Of a stretch of 64,000 nucleotides of DNA, positions 40,098-47,715 are shown piece after piece (the first letter of the stretch is position 1; each line of letters starts with the position of its first letter). The stretch is taken from contig NZ_FMDM01000003.1 in the NCBI RefSeq assembly GCF_900090105.1, positions 124,001 to 188,000 of the forward strand. The letters run 5' to 3'. Both the position numbers and the translations under genes were made by a program. The notes under the pieces were generated by a model that did not search any database, had not been told where the DNA came from, and worked only from the letters and a program-made list of their open reading frames with translations. Origin of the DNA: Micromonospora humi (GTDB taxonomy: Bacteria; Actinomycetota; Actinomycetes; Mycobacteriales; Micromonosporaceae).

Positions 40098-40883
40098 GTG
40101 CCCAAGACTCTCACGTTCCTGGATCATCTGCGGTTGATCGAGGAACGGTCGACCGCCTTCCGTGCTGCGGTCGCCGCGGCGCCCAGCCTCGACCTTCAGG
40201 TGCCGACCCATCCCGAGCGGACGCTGTTCGATCTCGTACGACACGTGGGCCTGGGCCGTCGTAAGACGGCCGCCATCGTCGCCGCCGGGCCCGCGGACGC
40301 GCCCCCGGAGACGTCGGCGTGGGAGGACGGTGCGGGTGCGCCTCGGGATCGCGACGCTCTGCTGGCCTGGTGGGCCGAGTCCGTCGAGCAGTTGACGAGC
40401 GCGCTGCGTGCGGCCGGCCCGGATCGCGGCTGTTGTACGTGGTGGGACGACTCGCCGTCACCGCAGACGTCGGGCGCCTGGGCGCGACGCCAGGTTCCCG
40501 AGATCGCGGTGCACACCTACGACGTCCAGCTCACGGTGGGTGCCCCGCAGCCGCTGTCGGAGGAGGTCGCCCTCGACGGTTTCGACGACTGCCAGTTCAC
40601 CCTCTGCGCGACGACGGTCGCCTGGCCACACGCCCCCGCCGTCGTCGACTACCACGCCGTCGAGGGTCGCTCCTGGCGCCTCCGGCTTTCCGGCGACGGC
40701 GCACAGGTCGCCCACCTCACGTCCGCTGCCGGCGCGGACCTCGACGCGGCCGACGTCTCCGCCCGGGGTACGGCCAGTGACCTGGTCCTGTTCTTCTACG
40801 GCCGCATACCGCTGGATGCGCTGGAGTTCGAGGGCGACCGTCGCATCTTCGATCGGCTCGCAGCCTGGGACCCTTCCGTGTGA
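40098..40883 (+). CDS. Maleylpyruvate isomerase family (MDMPI/DinB-like) protein
   Basis: This 261-residue protein has the N-terminal MDMPI domain TFLDHLRLIEERSTAFRAAVAAAPSLDLQVPTHPERTLFDLVRHVGLGRRKTAAIVAAG, with a helical bundle whose His/Asp/Glu residues bind metal, and the C-terminal part WARRQVPEIAVHTYDVQLTVGAPQPLS typical of TIGR03083 proteins. In actinobacteria these are mycothiol-linked transferases. It is 95 bases after the DUF4440 gene. The GTG at 40098 is the most likely start; GTG 40083 is an alternative. Confidence 0.83.
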   Translation: MPKTLTFLDHLRLIEERSTAFRAAVAAAPSLDLQVPTHPERTLFDLVRHVGLGRRKTAAIVAAGPADAPPETSAWEDGAGAPRDRDALLAWWAESVEQLTSALRAAGPDRGCCTWWDDSPSPQTSGAWARRQVPEIAVHTYDVQLTVGAPQPLSEEVALDGFDDCQFTLCATTVAWPHAPAVVDYHAVEGRSWRLRLSGDGAQVAHLTSAAGADLDAADVSARGTASDLVLFFYGRIPLDALEFEGDRRIFDRLAAWDPSV

Positions 40884-40959
40884 CAACCCGATGACGTGCG
40901 ATCTCGTGCGGTGCGACCGCCTAGATCGTGCGTCGTGACGGCGCGGGCTCCACCGCAAG

Positions 40960-41026
40960 TTGTCTCAAGTAATTGACACAAAGGCCGACCTCCCGCGACC
41001 ATTGTTGTGTCGAGCGACTGACACAA
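40960..41026. promoter_or_regulatory. Twin GntR operators upstream of the membrane protein-GntR operon
   Basis: Two copies of the same palindrome type occur: TTGTCTC-N8-GACACAA (40960-40981) and TTGTGTC-N8-GACACAA (41005-41026), centres 45 bases apart. The second is perfect. The downstream operon encodes a YtrA-type GntR repressor, so these are probably its binding sites for autoregulation. They lie just before the AGGGG ribosome-binding site of the 41040 gene. Confidence 0.7.
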
Positions 41027-41039
41027 GCGGAGGGGTCTC

Positions 41040-41924
41040 ATGGGCGGCTTCCCGATCATCGTGACCGTGTTGTATCTCGTGGTCAGTGCGGTCGCCGTGA
41101 CCGTGTCGTGGTGGCGGGCCCGGTCGGCCCGCCACGCGCTGGACGGGGTGCACCAGGAGGCGGTCCGTCGCACCACGAGGTGGCGGTGGACGGGAGTGAT
41201 CGTCGGCATGGCGTTGGGTGCCGGAACGGCGGCATCGGACCCGCTCGAGCTGGGAGCGCTGCTGGCTGCGCCGGTTTTCGGGCTGTCCGTCCTGGTGAGT
41301 GTGCTGGTCAGCGAGTCTAGGGTGGCTCCGCCGAGGGGTGCGACGCGAAGCGCGGCCGTGGAGGTCCGCACCGTCGGGGACTACCTTCCGCGCCGCCTCA
41401 GCGGGGCGGTAGCCGTCGCGGCTGCTGGGCTGGCGGCGCTGCTGGCCGTCACGACCGCCAGCGGCGGCCCGGACGACTTCGGGAATCCTGGACGGGCGTT
41501 GAAGCTGCACTGTCCTCCCACGACCTCCGAGGGGCACGGCCCGTGGCCGGGGTCGTTCTACTCGATTCCGCTTGCCGTCCTCGTGCTACTCGGCCTGGTC
41601 ACCGCGTATGTCGTGCTTCGCAGCATCGTTCGCCGGCCGCGGCTGGGCAGTACCGCCGATCTGATCCGGGTGGACGACCTGTTGCGCCGTCGCGCCGCGC
41701 GGGCAGTCGCCGGCGCCGGCGGAATCCTGGTGGGCCTCCCGCTCGCCGGGGTCTGCGCGACTGCCGCGTGGACACTGCTGGCGACGGCGTGCGGCCCGGC
41801 CTGGGGCAAGCCGGTGGGCTGGTTCCTGCTCGCCGTGCTGCCCGCGGTGATCGCCTTCACCGCCTGGTGCACCACCGCCGTCCTCGTCCCCGAGAAGCCC
41901 GCCGCGCACGAGGCCGCGGCATGA
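41040..41924 (+). CDS. Multi-pass membrane protein, unknown function
   Basis: This 294-residue protein has about seven hydrophobic segments, starting with IIVTVLYLVVSAVAVTVSW, through VIVGMALGAG, LLAAPVFGLSVLVSVLVS, AVAVAAAGLAALLAV, IPLAVLVLLGLVTAYVVL, GILVGLPLAGVCATAAWTLL and GWFLLAVLPAVIAFTAWCTTAVLV. The Cys-containing loop CPPTTSEGHGPWPG is extracytoplasmic. It is translationally coupled to a GntR-family repressor (ATGA overlap), a common arrangement for transporter-like or stress membrane proteins. No family recognised. Confidence 0.75.
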   Translation: MGGFPIIVTVLYLVVSAVAVTVSWWRARSARHALDGVHQEAVRRTTRWRWTGVIVGMALGAGTAASDPLELGALLAAPVFGLSVLVSVLVSESRVAPPRGATRSAAVEVRTVGDYLPRRLSGAVAVAAAGLAALLAVTTASGGPDDFGNPGRALKLHCPPTTSEGHGPWPGSFYSIPLAVLVLLGLVTAYVVLRSIVRRPRLGSTADLIRVDDLLRRRAARAVAGAGGILVGLPLAGVCATAAWTLLATACGPAWGKPVGWFLLAVLPAVIAFTAWCTTAVLVPEKPAAHEAAA

Positions 41925-42292
41925 CCGGGCGGCCGACCCTGACCGTTTCGACCGACGACCCGACGCCCCCGTACGAACAACTGCGCCGGCAGCTCTCGGA
42001 TCTGATCGAGTACGGGGTGCTCGGGCCCGGGGAGCGACTGCCGCCGCTGCGCCAACTCGCCTCCGATCTGGGATTGGCGGTCGGAACGGTGGCCCGGGCA
42101 TACCGGGAACTGGAGGTCGCCGGGCTGATCATCTCCCGACGCGGCGGGGGAACCCGTGTCGCTGTCAACCCCCGCCGCGCGTCCGAGGAGGTTCTCCACG
42201 AACGTGCTGCCATCTTCGTCCGGGACGCACGTCTGCTCGGCGCGGACGACGAGGAGATCAAGTCGGCCGTCACGCGCGCGCTCGGACGGTGA
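41921..42292 (+). CDS. GntR-family regulator, YtrA subfamily
   Basis: This 123-residue protein has a single winged helix, PPYEQLRRQLSDLIEYGVLGPGERLPPLRQLASDLGLAVGTVARAYRELEVAGLIISRRGGGTRV (about residues 15-80), and a short C-terminal helix typical of YtrA. It is coupled to the preceding membrane gene by an ATGA overlap. The twin operators at 40960-41026 suggest it represses its own operon. Ligand unknown. Confidence 0.9.
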   Translation: MTGRPTLTVSTDDPTPPYEQLRRQLSDLIEYGVLGPGERLPPLRQLASDLGLAVGTVARAYRELEVAGLIISRRGGGTRVAVNPRRASEEVLHERAAIFVRDARLLGADDEEIKSAVTRALGR

Positions 42293-42405
42293 CCTCGCCG
42301 GCAGCGAGGCGGAGCCGTGCGGTGGAGGGTTCCGCCCTGCTCCTGGCGAACCGGTGCGGGTTATTTCACTTGTCGGCCCGGCGACGTGCCTCCTACCGTC
42401 CCGCC

Positions 42406-42966
42406 ATGATTCTTCGGGAGGAACAGACCCGCGACCGGGACCGTGTCGGCGCGCTGCACCGTGAGGCGTTCGGGCGCGAGCACGGCGAGGTCGTGGCACG
42501 CCTGGTGGACGACCTGCGTCGCGACGATCCCGGTGTCCTGTCGCTGGTGGCCGAGGAGCCGGACCAGATCGTCGGGCATGTCATGGTGAGCCGGTGCCGG
42601 CTGGACGCGCCCCGGCGGCTCGTCGACGTGGTGTCGCTGAGCCCGCTCGGCGTCGCCCCGCGTTGGCAACGCCGCGGCGTCGGTTCGGCGCTCGTCCGGC
42701 GTGGCCTCCAGGAGCTTGACGTACGAGGGGTGCCGCTGGTCTTCCTCGAGGGCGATCCCCGGTACTACTCCCGGCTCGGCTTCGTCCCGGCGGTCGCTCA
42801 GGGCTTCCGCAAGCCGTCCCTGCGCATCCCCGACGTCGCCTTCCAGGTGGTCAGGCTGTCGGCGTACGAGCCGTGGATGACCGGGACGTTCGTCTACTCG
42901 GACACGTTCTGGCGGCACGACTGCGTCGGTCTGCGGGACCCGGATCCCGAAAACCGATCATATTGA
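42406..42966 (+). CDS. GNAT-family N-acetyltransferase
   Basis: The 186-residue protein has the GNAT core: VGHVMVSRCRLDAPRRLVDVVSLSPLGVAPRWQRRGVGSALVRRGLQEL (about residues 55-105) with the acetyl-CoA pyrophosphate loop QRRGVG, then VPLVFLEGDPRYYSRLGFVPA. This is the profile of YhbS-like acetyltransferases. The ATG at 42406 with an upstream run of GCCT is used. It stands alone downstream of the GntR gene. Confidence 0.88.
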   Translation: MILREEQTRDRDRVGALHREAFGREHGEVVARLVDDLRRDDPGVLSLVAEEPDQIVGHVMVSRCRLDAPRRLVDVVSLSPLGVAPRWQRRGVGSALVRRGLQELDVRGVPLVFLEGDPRYYSRLGFVPAVAQGFRKPSLRIPDVAFQVVRLSAYEPWMTGTFVYSDTFWRHDCVGLRDPDPENRSY

Positions 42967-43104
42967 CGGATCTCGGTCTTTATGGATACCGATGGCGATT
43001 GGTGGTCATAACGTGTCCGTGGCCGGGCATCCGCCCCGCCACGCCGGCCCGAGCCGGCGAGCGCTGGCGGTCGGAGGTGATCGACCCGGCGAAGGGAGGG
43101 CATC

Positions 43105-43731
43105 ATGAGATTCCGGATCAGGACTGTCGGGGCGGGGCTCGCCGTGGTCGCGGCCAGCACGCTCGTCGCTTCGGGTGTGGTGAGGAATCCCGCCGGCGCG
43201 GATGGCCGCAGCTTCTCGTTCACGATGGTCCGTTCGCAGGGCGCCGAGGCGGCCGACTGTCTGCCGAACGCCCGCGCCGTGGTGCGGGTCCACCCGCAGG
43301 GGCCCAACGAGATCCTGACCATCCGGGCCGTCGGCCTGCCGCCGCGGACCAACTTCGACCTGTTCGTCCTGCAGGTGCCCGACGCGCCGTTCGGGGTGTC
43401 GTGGTACCAGAGCGACATGCGGTCCAACCAGCACGGCCTCGCCCGGGCGACGGTGGTCGGACGCTTCAACGTCGAGACGTTCGCCGTCGCGCCGGGCAGC
43501 CAGCCCGCGCCGAACACCCACAGTGGCGTCGACGCGACGGTCAACCCGGCGTTCGCCCCGATCCACACCTACCACCTGGGCTTCTGGTTCAACTCGCCGC
43601 AGGAGGCGGTGGCGGCCGGCTGCCCGGCGAACCCCACCCCGTTCAACGGTGACCACACCGCGGGCATCCAGGCGATGAGCACCCGCAACTATCCGAGCCT
43701 GGCCGGCCCACTGAGCCAGGTCGGTTCCTGA
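43105..43731 (+). CDS. Secreted protein, unknown function
   Basis: The 208-residue protein has a signal peptide (MRFRIRTVGAGLAVVAASTLVASGVV, likely cut near ADG at about 33) and a mature beta-rich domain with FSFTMVRSQGAEAADCLPNARAVVRVHPQGPNEILTIRAVGLPPRTNFDLFVLQVPDAPFGVSWYQ and HTYHLGFWFNSPQEAVAAGCP. Two Cys residues could form a disulphide. GAAGGGAGG precedes the ATG by 6 bases. It ends at a strong bidirectional terminator. Not recognised. Confidence 0.82.
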   Translation: MRFRIRTVGAGLAVVAASTLVASGVVRNPAGADGRSFSFTMVRSQGAEAADCLPNARAVVRVHPQGPNEILTIRAVGLPPRTNFDLFVLQVPDAPFGVSWYQSDMRSNQHGLARATVVGRFNVETFAVAPGSQPAPNTHSGVDATVNPAFAPIHTYHLGFWFNSPQEAVAAGCPANPTPFNGDHTAGIQAMSTRNYPSLAGPLSQVGS

Positions 43732-43738
43732 TCCACGA

Positions 43739-43774
43739 CCGGTCGCGGCGGCCTCTCCAGGCCACCGCGACCGG
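43739..43774. terminator. Bidirectional terminator hairpin
   Basis: CCGGTCGCGG (43739-43748) pairs with CCGCGACCGG (43765-43774), with a further GGCC/GGCC inner stem around TCTCCA. It lies between convergent genes, ending 7 bases past the plus-strand stop and 7 bases before the minus-strand stop. Confidence 0.75.
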
Positions 43775-43780
43775 CCCGGG

Positions 43781-44266
43781 TCAAGACGTGGTCGGGGTGA
43801 CGCCGTCGAGCAGGTCGGCGAGGCGGGCGGCGGTGTCCGGGGCGTGCAGGTGCAGGCGAGCCACGTTGATGCTGTCCGTGCCGACCACGGCGAGCAGCGC
43901 CTGCCGGCTCACCGCGTAGACGCTGAGGTAGCCGTTCGCGTTGCGGACCGTGGACTGCTGGAAGTCGCCCTGGCCCAGCCGGAACCCGACCTGGCGGCCC
44001 AGCCCGAACATGGTCGCCGCCAGTGCCGCCAGGTCGTCCGGGCTGGCGTCGTTCTGCAGGTTGTGTGTGATGAGCAGGCCGTCGACGCCGCCGAGCACGC
44101 AGCCGTGCACCCCGGGGATCTGCAGCCGCAACGCGGACAGTTCCTGCCCGATGGCCGGGTAGGGCAGCGCCGGGTTGCCGGCCAACGAGGGCGGCAGCTT
44201 GCGCGGCGGGGGCAGGGTGCCGGCCCCGGCCGGCGTACGGCGGGGGAGCTTGTCCACCCGGCTCAC
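43781..44266 (-). CDS. Roadblock/LC7 domain protein (second of pair)
   Basis: The 161-residue protein has a basic Pro-rich N-terminus and a Roadblock domain (about residues 45-160): IPGVHGCVLGGVDGLLITHNL, DDLAALAATMFGLGRQVGFRLGQGDFQQSTVRNANGYLSVYAVSRQALLAVVGTDSINVARLHLHA. Such domains regulate Ras-like GTPases (MglB type). Its GTG start overlaps the stop of the other Roadblock gene (GTGA), so the pair is coupled. No GTPase gene is adjacent in this window. Confidence 0.85.
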   Translation of the reverse strand: MSRVDKLPRRTPAGAGTLPPPRKLPPSLAGNPALPYPAIGQELSALRLQIPGVHGCVLGGVDGLLITHNLQNDASPDDLAALAATMFGLGRQVGFRLGQGDFQQSTVRNANGYLSVYAVSRQALLAVVGTDSINVARLHLHAPDTAARLADLLDGVTPTTS

Positions 44267-44634
44267 AGCTCCAGGCTCTCCTCGATCGCGCGCAGTTGGT
44301 GCCGGGCCATCGCCAGGTTGGCCCGGCTCTTGCTCACCATCAGGTAGAGGAACAGGCCCTTGCCGGTGCGGTTGCTCAGCGGCCGGATCAGGTGGTACTG
44401 GCTGCCCAGCGTGATGAGGATGTCCTCGATCTCGTCGTCGAGCTTCAGCATCTCGATGGTGCGCAGCTTGGCCCGGACCACGTCGGTGTTGCCGGCGGCG
44501 GCGACGGTCAGGTCGATCTCGCCGGTGCCGCCGGCCACACCGAGCGTCATGCCACTGGTGTAGTCGACGAGCGCGGCGCCGATCGCGCCGTCGATGCTCA
44601 TCGCGCTCTTCAACGCGACGTCGAGGTTGCCCAC
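44263..44634 (-). CDS. Roadblock/LC7-like domain protein (first of pair)
   Basis: The 123-residue protein has a Roadblock-like pattern from near its start: LDVALKSAMSIDGAIGAALVDYTSGMTLGVAGGTGEIDLTVAAAGNTDVVRAKLRTIEML, then DILITLGSQYHLIRPLSNRTGKGLFLYLMVSKSRANLAMARHQL. GGAGAA precedes the GTG at 44634. It is translated together with the next Roadblock protein and may form a heterodimer with it. The GTPase partner is not in the window. Confidence 0.83.
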   Translation of the reverse strand: MGNLDVALKSAMSIDGAIGAALVDYTSGMTLGVAGGTGEIDLTVAAAGNTDVVRAKLRTIEMLKLDDEIEDILITLGSQYHLIRPLSNRTGKGLFLYLMVSKSRANLAMARHQLRAIEESLEL

Positions 44635-44853
44635 GGTGTTCTCCCCAGGGGTCGTCCGGGTGGGCCGGTCGCCGCTCGGGGTGTCGTGCGGGCTGACAGC
44701 CGGCGCCTCCCGCGAATATGCTCCGTCGAGGCTTGCACAGCAATGTGCAGCCTGCACGTTGGCGGCCGGTGATCCACCTGGGTGGCTCGCCCGCCCGTCC
44801 GTCGGTCCCGTAAGTGGGACTCGTCGGTCGATGGTCGATCGTGGAGCAGCCTG

Positions 44854-45927
44854 CTAGGCGGGTCCGGCCGGGAGGCGGATGTCGCGCAGGCCCGACCACG
44901 ACGCGAGCGCGGCCAGTTCCCCGTGCACGGCGGCGGTCAGCTCCGGGGTGAGCGGCACGTCCGGGTGGATGGCGTCGACCCGCAGCACCGACGCCCTGCG
45001 GTCGACGGTCGCGTCGACCTTGCCGACCAGCCGGTCGTGGTGCAGCACGGGCAGGGCGAAGTAACCCCACCGCCGCCGTGCCTTCGGCACGTACATCTCC
45101 AGCCGGTAGTCGAAGTCGAACAGCTCCCGGGCTCGGACGCGGTCGTGCACCAGCCGGTCGAACGGGGAGAGCAACGCGGTGCGGCCGGCGAACGGCGTGC
45201 CGTCGAGCGCGGCGGGATCGACGCGCCAGCGTCCGGTCGTACCCTCGATCTCCGCCGGCTCGCCGGCGTCGCCCACCACTGTCGGTCGGGCGACGCCGAG
45301 CGAGCGCAGCAGCCGCTCGGCCCGCAGCCGGCGTGCCTCGTCCGCCGGGACCGCCGCGGTGGCCGGGTAGACCCGTTCGGCGAGGTCCCAGACCCGTTGG
45401 CGGCCCACTCGCCCGGCGACCGCGATCTCGCCGCGGGCGGCGAGGAACTCCAGCATCTGGGTGACGTTGCGGTTGTTCGTCCAGCCGGTGGACGGCCACG
45501 GCACCACGCTGCGGTCCTCGATGTCCCGGCTGAGCCGGGGCCCGGCATCGCGCAGCGCGTCCAGCACGTAACGGTGGAAGCCGGCGTTGGCGGCCAGCCA
45601 GTCGCGTCGCCGGGCATCCGTCGGCCAGGCGGACATCTCCGGGCGGTGCAGGCCCAGGTCCGCCATGGGCCGGATCATGGCCCGGTGCTCGAAGAGGCTG
45701 CGCTCCCGTTCCAGGGCCCGGACCAGGTCGTCGGGCCGGTAGCCGGCGCCGAGGCGGGTCCAGGCGACCAGGTCGGCGTTGGGTGCGACCGCCGCGGTCG
45801 GATCGATCTGGAGGAAGGTCAGCCGGTCCACCACCGCCCGAAGGTCGGTCGGCCGGTGCGCGTCCAGCAACTGGGCGCGTACGGCGACGCGGCGGGCGAC
45901 GACACGGTCGAGGCGGTGCGGGGTCAT
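44854..45927 (-). CDS. Winged-helix DNA-binding protein, YcaQ-type DNA glycosylase family
   Basis: The 357-residue protein has the HTH_42/YcaQ features: RAVVDRLTFLQIDPTAAVAPNADLVAWTRLGAGYRPDDLVRALERERSLFEHRAM, FLAARGEIAVAGRVGRQRVWDLAERVYP, and RRWGYFALPVLHHDRLVGKVDATVDRRASVLRV. The E. coli member unhooks interstrand cross-links, so a DNA repair role is inferred. The ATG at 45927 (MTPHRLDRV) is preferred over an upstream extension. It is divergent from the PadR gene with 50 bases between. Confidence 0.88.
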   Translation of the reverse strand: MTPHRLDRVVARRVAVRAQLLDAHRPTDLRAVVDRLTFLQIDPTAAVAPNADLVAWTRLGAGYRPDDLVRALERERSLFEHRAMIRPMADLGLHRPEMSAWPTDARRRDWLAANAGFHRYVLDALRDAGPRLSRDIEDRSVVPWPSTGWTNNRNVTQMLEFLAARGEIAVAGRVGRQRVWDLAERVYPATAAVPADEARRLRAERLLRSLGVARPTVVGDAGEPAEIEGTTGRWRVDPAALDGTPFAGRTALLSPFDRLVHDRVRARELFDFDYRLEMYVPKARRRWGYFALPVLHHDRLVGKVDATVDRRASVLRVDAIHPDVPLTPELTAAVHGELAALASWSGLRDIRLPAGPA

Positions 45928-45949
45928 GTGGGGAAGGTTAGCCGCCACC

Positions 45950-45971
45950 CTATGTAGAGATACGATATAGT
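45950..45971 (+). promoter_or_regulatory. padR promoter with leaderless start
   Basis: TATAGT (45966-45971) is a near-consensus -10 placed 6 bases before the GTG at 45978, so transcription probably starts at or near the start codon. The AT-rich partly symmetrical CTATGTAGAGATACGATATA overlapping it is a likely PadR binding site. Confidence 0.55.
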
Positions 45972-45977
45972 GAGGCG

Positions 45978-46310
45978 GTGCGACTGACCATTCCGGTGGT
46001 GAAGGTGCTCTCGGCGTTGCTCGCCGAGCCCGACGCGCCGCGCTACGGCCTCGACCTGATGCGACTCACCGGCCTGCCCAGCGGGACGCTCTATCCGGTG
46101 CTGCACCGCCTCCAGGCCGCGGCCTGGCTCGCCGCCGACTGGGAGGACGTCGACCCGGTCGCCGCCGGCCGGCCGGCCCGTCGCTACTACCGCCTCACCG
46201 GCGAGGGGATCCGCGCCGGCCGGCTGGCCCTGGCCGAACTGCGCGCCCTCGCACCCGCGGAACGGCCCCACCAGGGTGGCGCCGGCGCGACCGGGGCGGC
46301 GGCGTGGTGA
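45978..46310 (+). CDS. PadR-family transcriptional regulator
   Basis: The 110-residue protein has the PadR winged helix: LTIPVVKVLSALLAEPDAPRYGLDLMRLTGLPSGTLYPVLHRLQAAAWLAADWEDVDPVAAGRPARRYYRLTGEG (about residues 3-80) and a short C-terminal dimerisation helix. The GTG start has a TATAGT box 6 bases upstream. It overlaps the next membrane gene and probably represses their shared operon. Confidence 0.9.
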   Translation: MRLTIPVVKVLSALLAEPDAPRYGLDLMRLTGLPSGTLYPVLHRLQAAAWLAADWEDVDPVAAGRPARRYYRLTGEGIRAGRLALAELRALAPAERPHQGGAGATGAAAW

Positions 46311-47266
46311 CCGGACGAGTGGCCGCGTTCCTGCTGCGCGTGGCGGTGCGCCGCTGGCCGGCCGAGCTGCGGGCCGAACTGGCCCGGGAGTGGGCCGCCG
46401 AGCTGCACGAGCTGACCCGGACCGGGCGGCGGTGGACGATGCTCCGCTTCGCCGCCAGCCTGGCGACCAGCCGGGCGGCCACGGCGGCGGACCGCGCTCC
46501 GGTGCCCGGCCGGCTGTGGCGTACCGCCGGGGTGTTGCTGCTCGCGCCGCCGGCCTGCGTCGCGGTCATCGTGGTCGCCGCCGTGGTGATGAACCTGGCC
46601 TACGGGTGGCTGTCCTTCGGCGTGCTGTGGGCCACGGCGGCGCAACTGCCGATCTGGTCCCTGGTCGCGGCCGGGCTCGGGGTGCTGCTCGCGCTCGTCG
46701 TCACCCGGGCCGCACGCCGGACCGTACGCGTCGGGGCGTTGCCCACCGCGCTCGGCGTGGTCCTGCCGATCGCCGCGACGCTCGCCGTGGTGCTCGGCTG
46801 GTTCGCCGGCCGAGCGGAGAGCGGTGTGGCGGAGATGGTGCCCGGGCTCCTGCTCTGGCTGGCGTTGCTGGTGCCGGCCCTCTGGGGGGCCGGGGCGCTG
46901 GCCCGCCGAGGGCGGACGCGGGCGGCCTGGCTGGTCGGGCTGCTGGGCGCGCTGGTCGCCGCCGATGCGGCGGTGGTGCTCACGGTGGTCTCCACCATCC
47001 CGGCGACCGCGTCGTCCACCGAGCTGCCGCCGGACTCGGTGGACCGGATCTCCGCGCCGCTGTGGCTGTTCACCTGCCTGACCGACTGGTCGTTCGGGCT
47101 GCCCCGCCCGACGGAGTGGGAACGGTTCCTGATCACCGACCAGGTGCTGGTCGAGCCGATGTTCTACGTGGCCTGCACGCCCTACGCGGTGGCGTACGCC
47201 ATCGCGGTGGCCCGTCCGGCGCGGGCCGCCGCGCCGGCTGCGGATCCCGCGCCGGTGTCCGCCTGA
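46307..47266 (+). CDS. Multi-pass membrane protein coupled to PadR
   Basis: The 319-residue protein begins with an amphipathic cytosolic region RVAVRRWPAELRAELAREWAAELHELTRTGRR, then several helices (LWRTAGVLLLAPPACVAVIVVAAVVMNLAY, PIWSLVAAGLGVLLALVV, VVLPIAATLAVVLGW, LLLWLALLVPALWGAGAL, WLVGLLGALVAADAAVVLTVV) and a C-terminal Pro/Ala tail. The start GTG overlaps the PadR stop (GTGA). The N-terminal RWPAELRxEL motif is typical of actinomycete proteins paired with PadR; function unknown. Confidence 0.8.
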   Translation: MTGRVAAFLLRVAVRRWPAELRAELAREWAAELHELTRTGRRWTMLRFAASLATSRAATAADRAPVPGRLWRTAGVLLLAPPACVAVIVVAAVVMNLAYGWLSFGVLWATAAQLPIWSLVAAGLGVLLALVVTRAARRTVRVGALPTALGVVLPIAATLAVVLGWFAGRAESGVAEMVPGLLLWLALLVPALWGAGALARRGRTRAAWLVGLLGALVAADAAVVLTVVSTIPATASSTELPPDSVDRISAPLWLFTCLTDWSFGLPRPTEWERFLITDQVLVEPMFYVACTPYAVAYAIAVARPARAAAPAADPAPVSA

Positions 47267-47434
47267 GGCACCCGTCGTCGGCCCGACCGACCGGCTGGAC
47301 GGCCGCCCGGCCCCCTCGCGGCTCTTCCTCCATTCCCCGTCGGAACCGCCCCGAACAGGTCTAATGTGGAGAGGGCGGCGACTATTTGTGGCGTTCCGGT
47401 GGCGGCCGGGCGATTCCCGGTGCACAGTGATCGC

Positions 47435-47638
47435 ATGAGCGACGACGGAAGTGGTGGGCACTACTACTGGTGCACGCGACACCACCGGGTCGAGACCGAT
47501 GCCGACGTGTGTCCCGCGAAGCACGTTCTCGGACCGTATTCCTCGGCCGCCGACGCGGAGAACGCCCTGCAGAAGGTGCAGGAGCGGAACGAAGCGTGGG
47601 ATGCCGAGGACGCCCGTTGGGCCGGGGAGGGCCGATAG
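47435..47638 (+). CDS. Small conserved actinobacterial protein
   Basis: This 67-residue protein reads MSDDGSGGHYYWCTRHHRVE, then CPAKHVLGPYSSAADAENAL and ERNEAWDAEDARWAGEGR. WCTRHHRV and LGPYSSAADAENAL are strongly patterned, SPOR-like; the two Cys and clustered His could bind metal. The ATG at 47435 is chosen as the upstream part is unlike coding sequence. It precedes the histone-like gene by 77 bases. Confidence 0.75.
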   Translation: MSDDGSGGHYYWCTRHHRVETDADVCPAKHVLGPYSSAADAENALQKVQERNEAWDAEDARWAGEGR

Positions 47639-47715
47639 AACGACGCGGGACGGACCGCGTCGAGGTGATCCGTGCTCCGCGAGGGCGGCAGCACGTCCCC
47701 AGAAAGGGAACCGAG

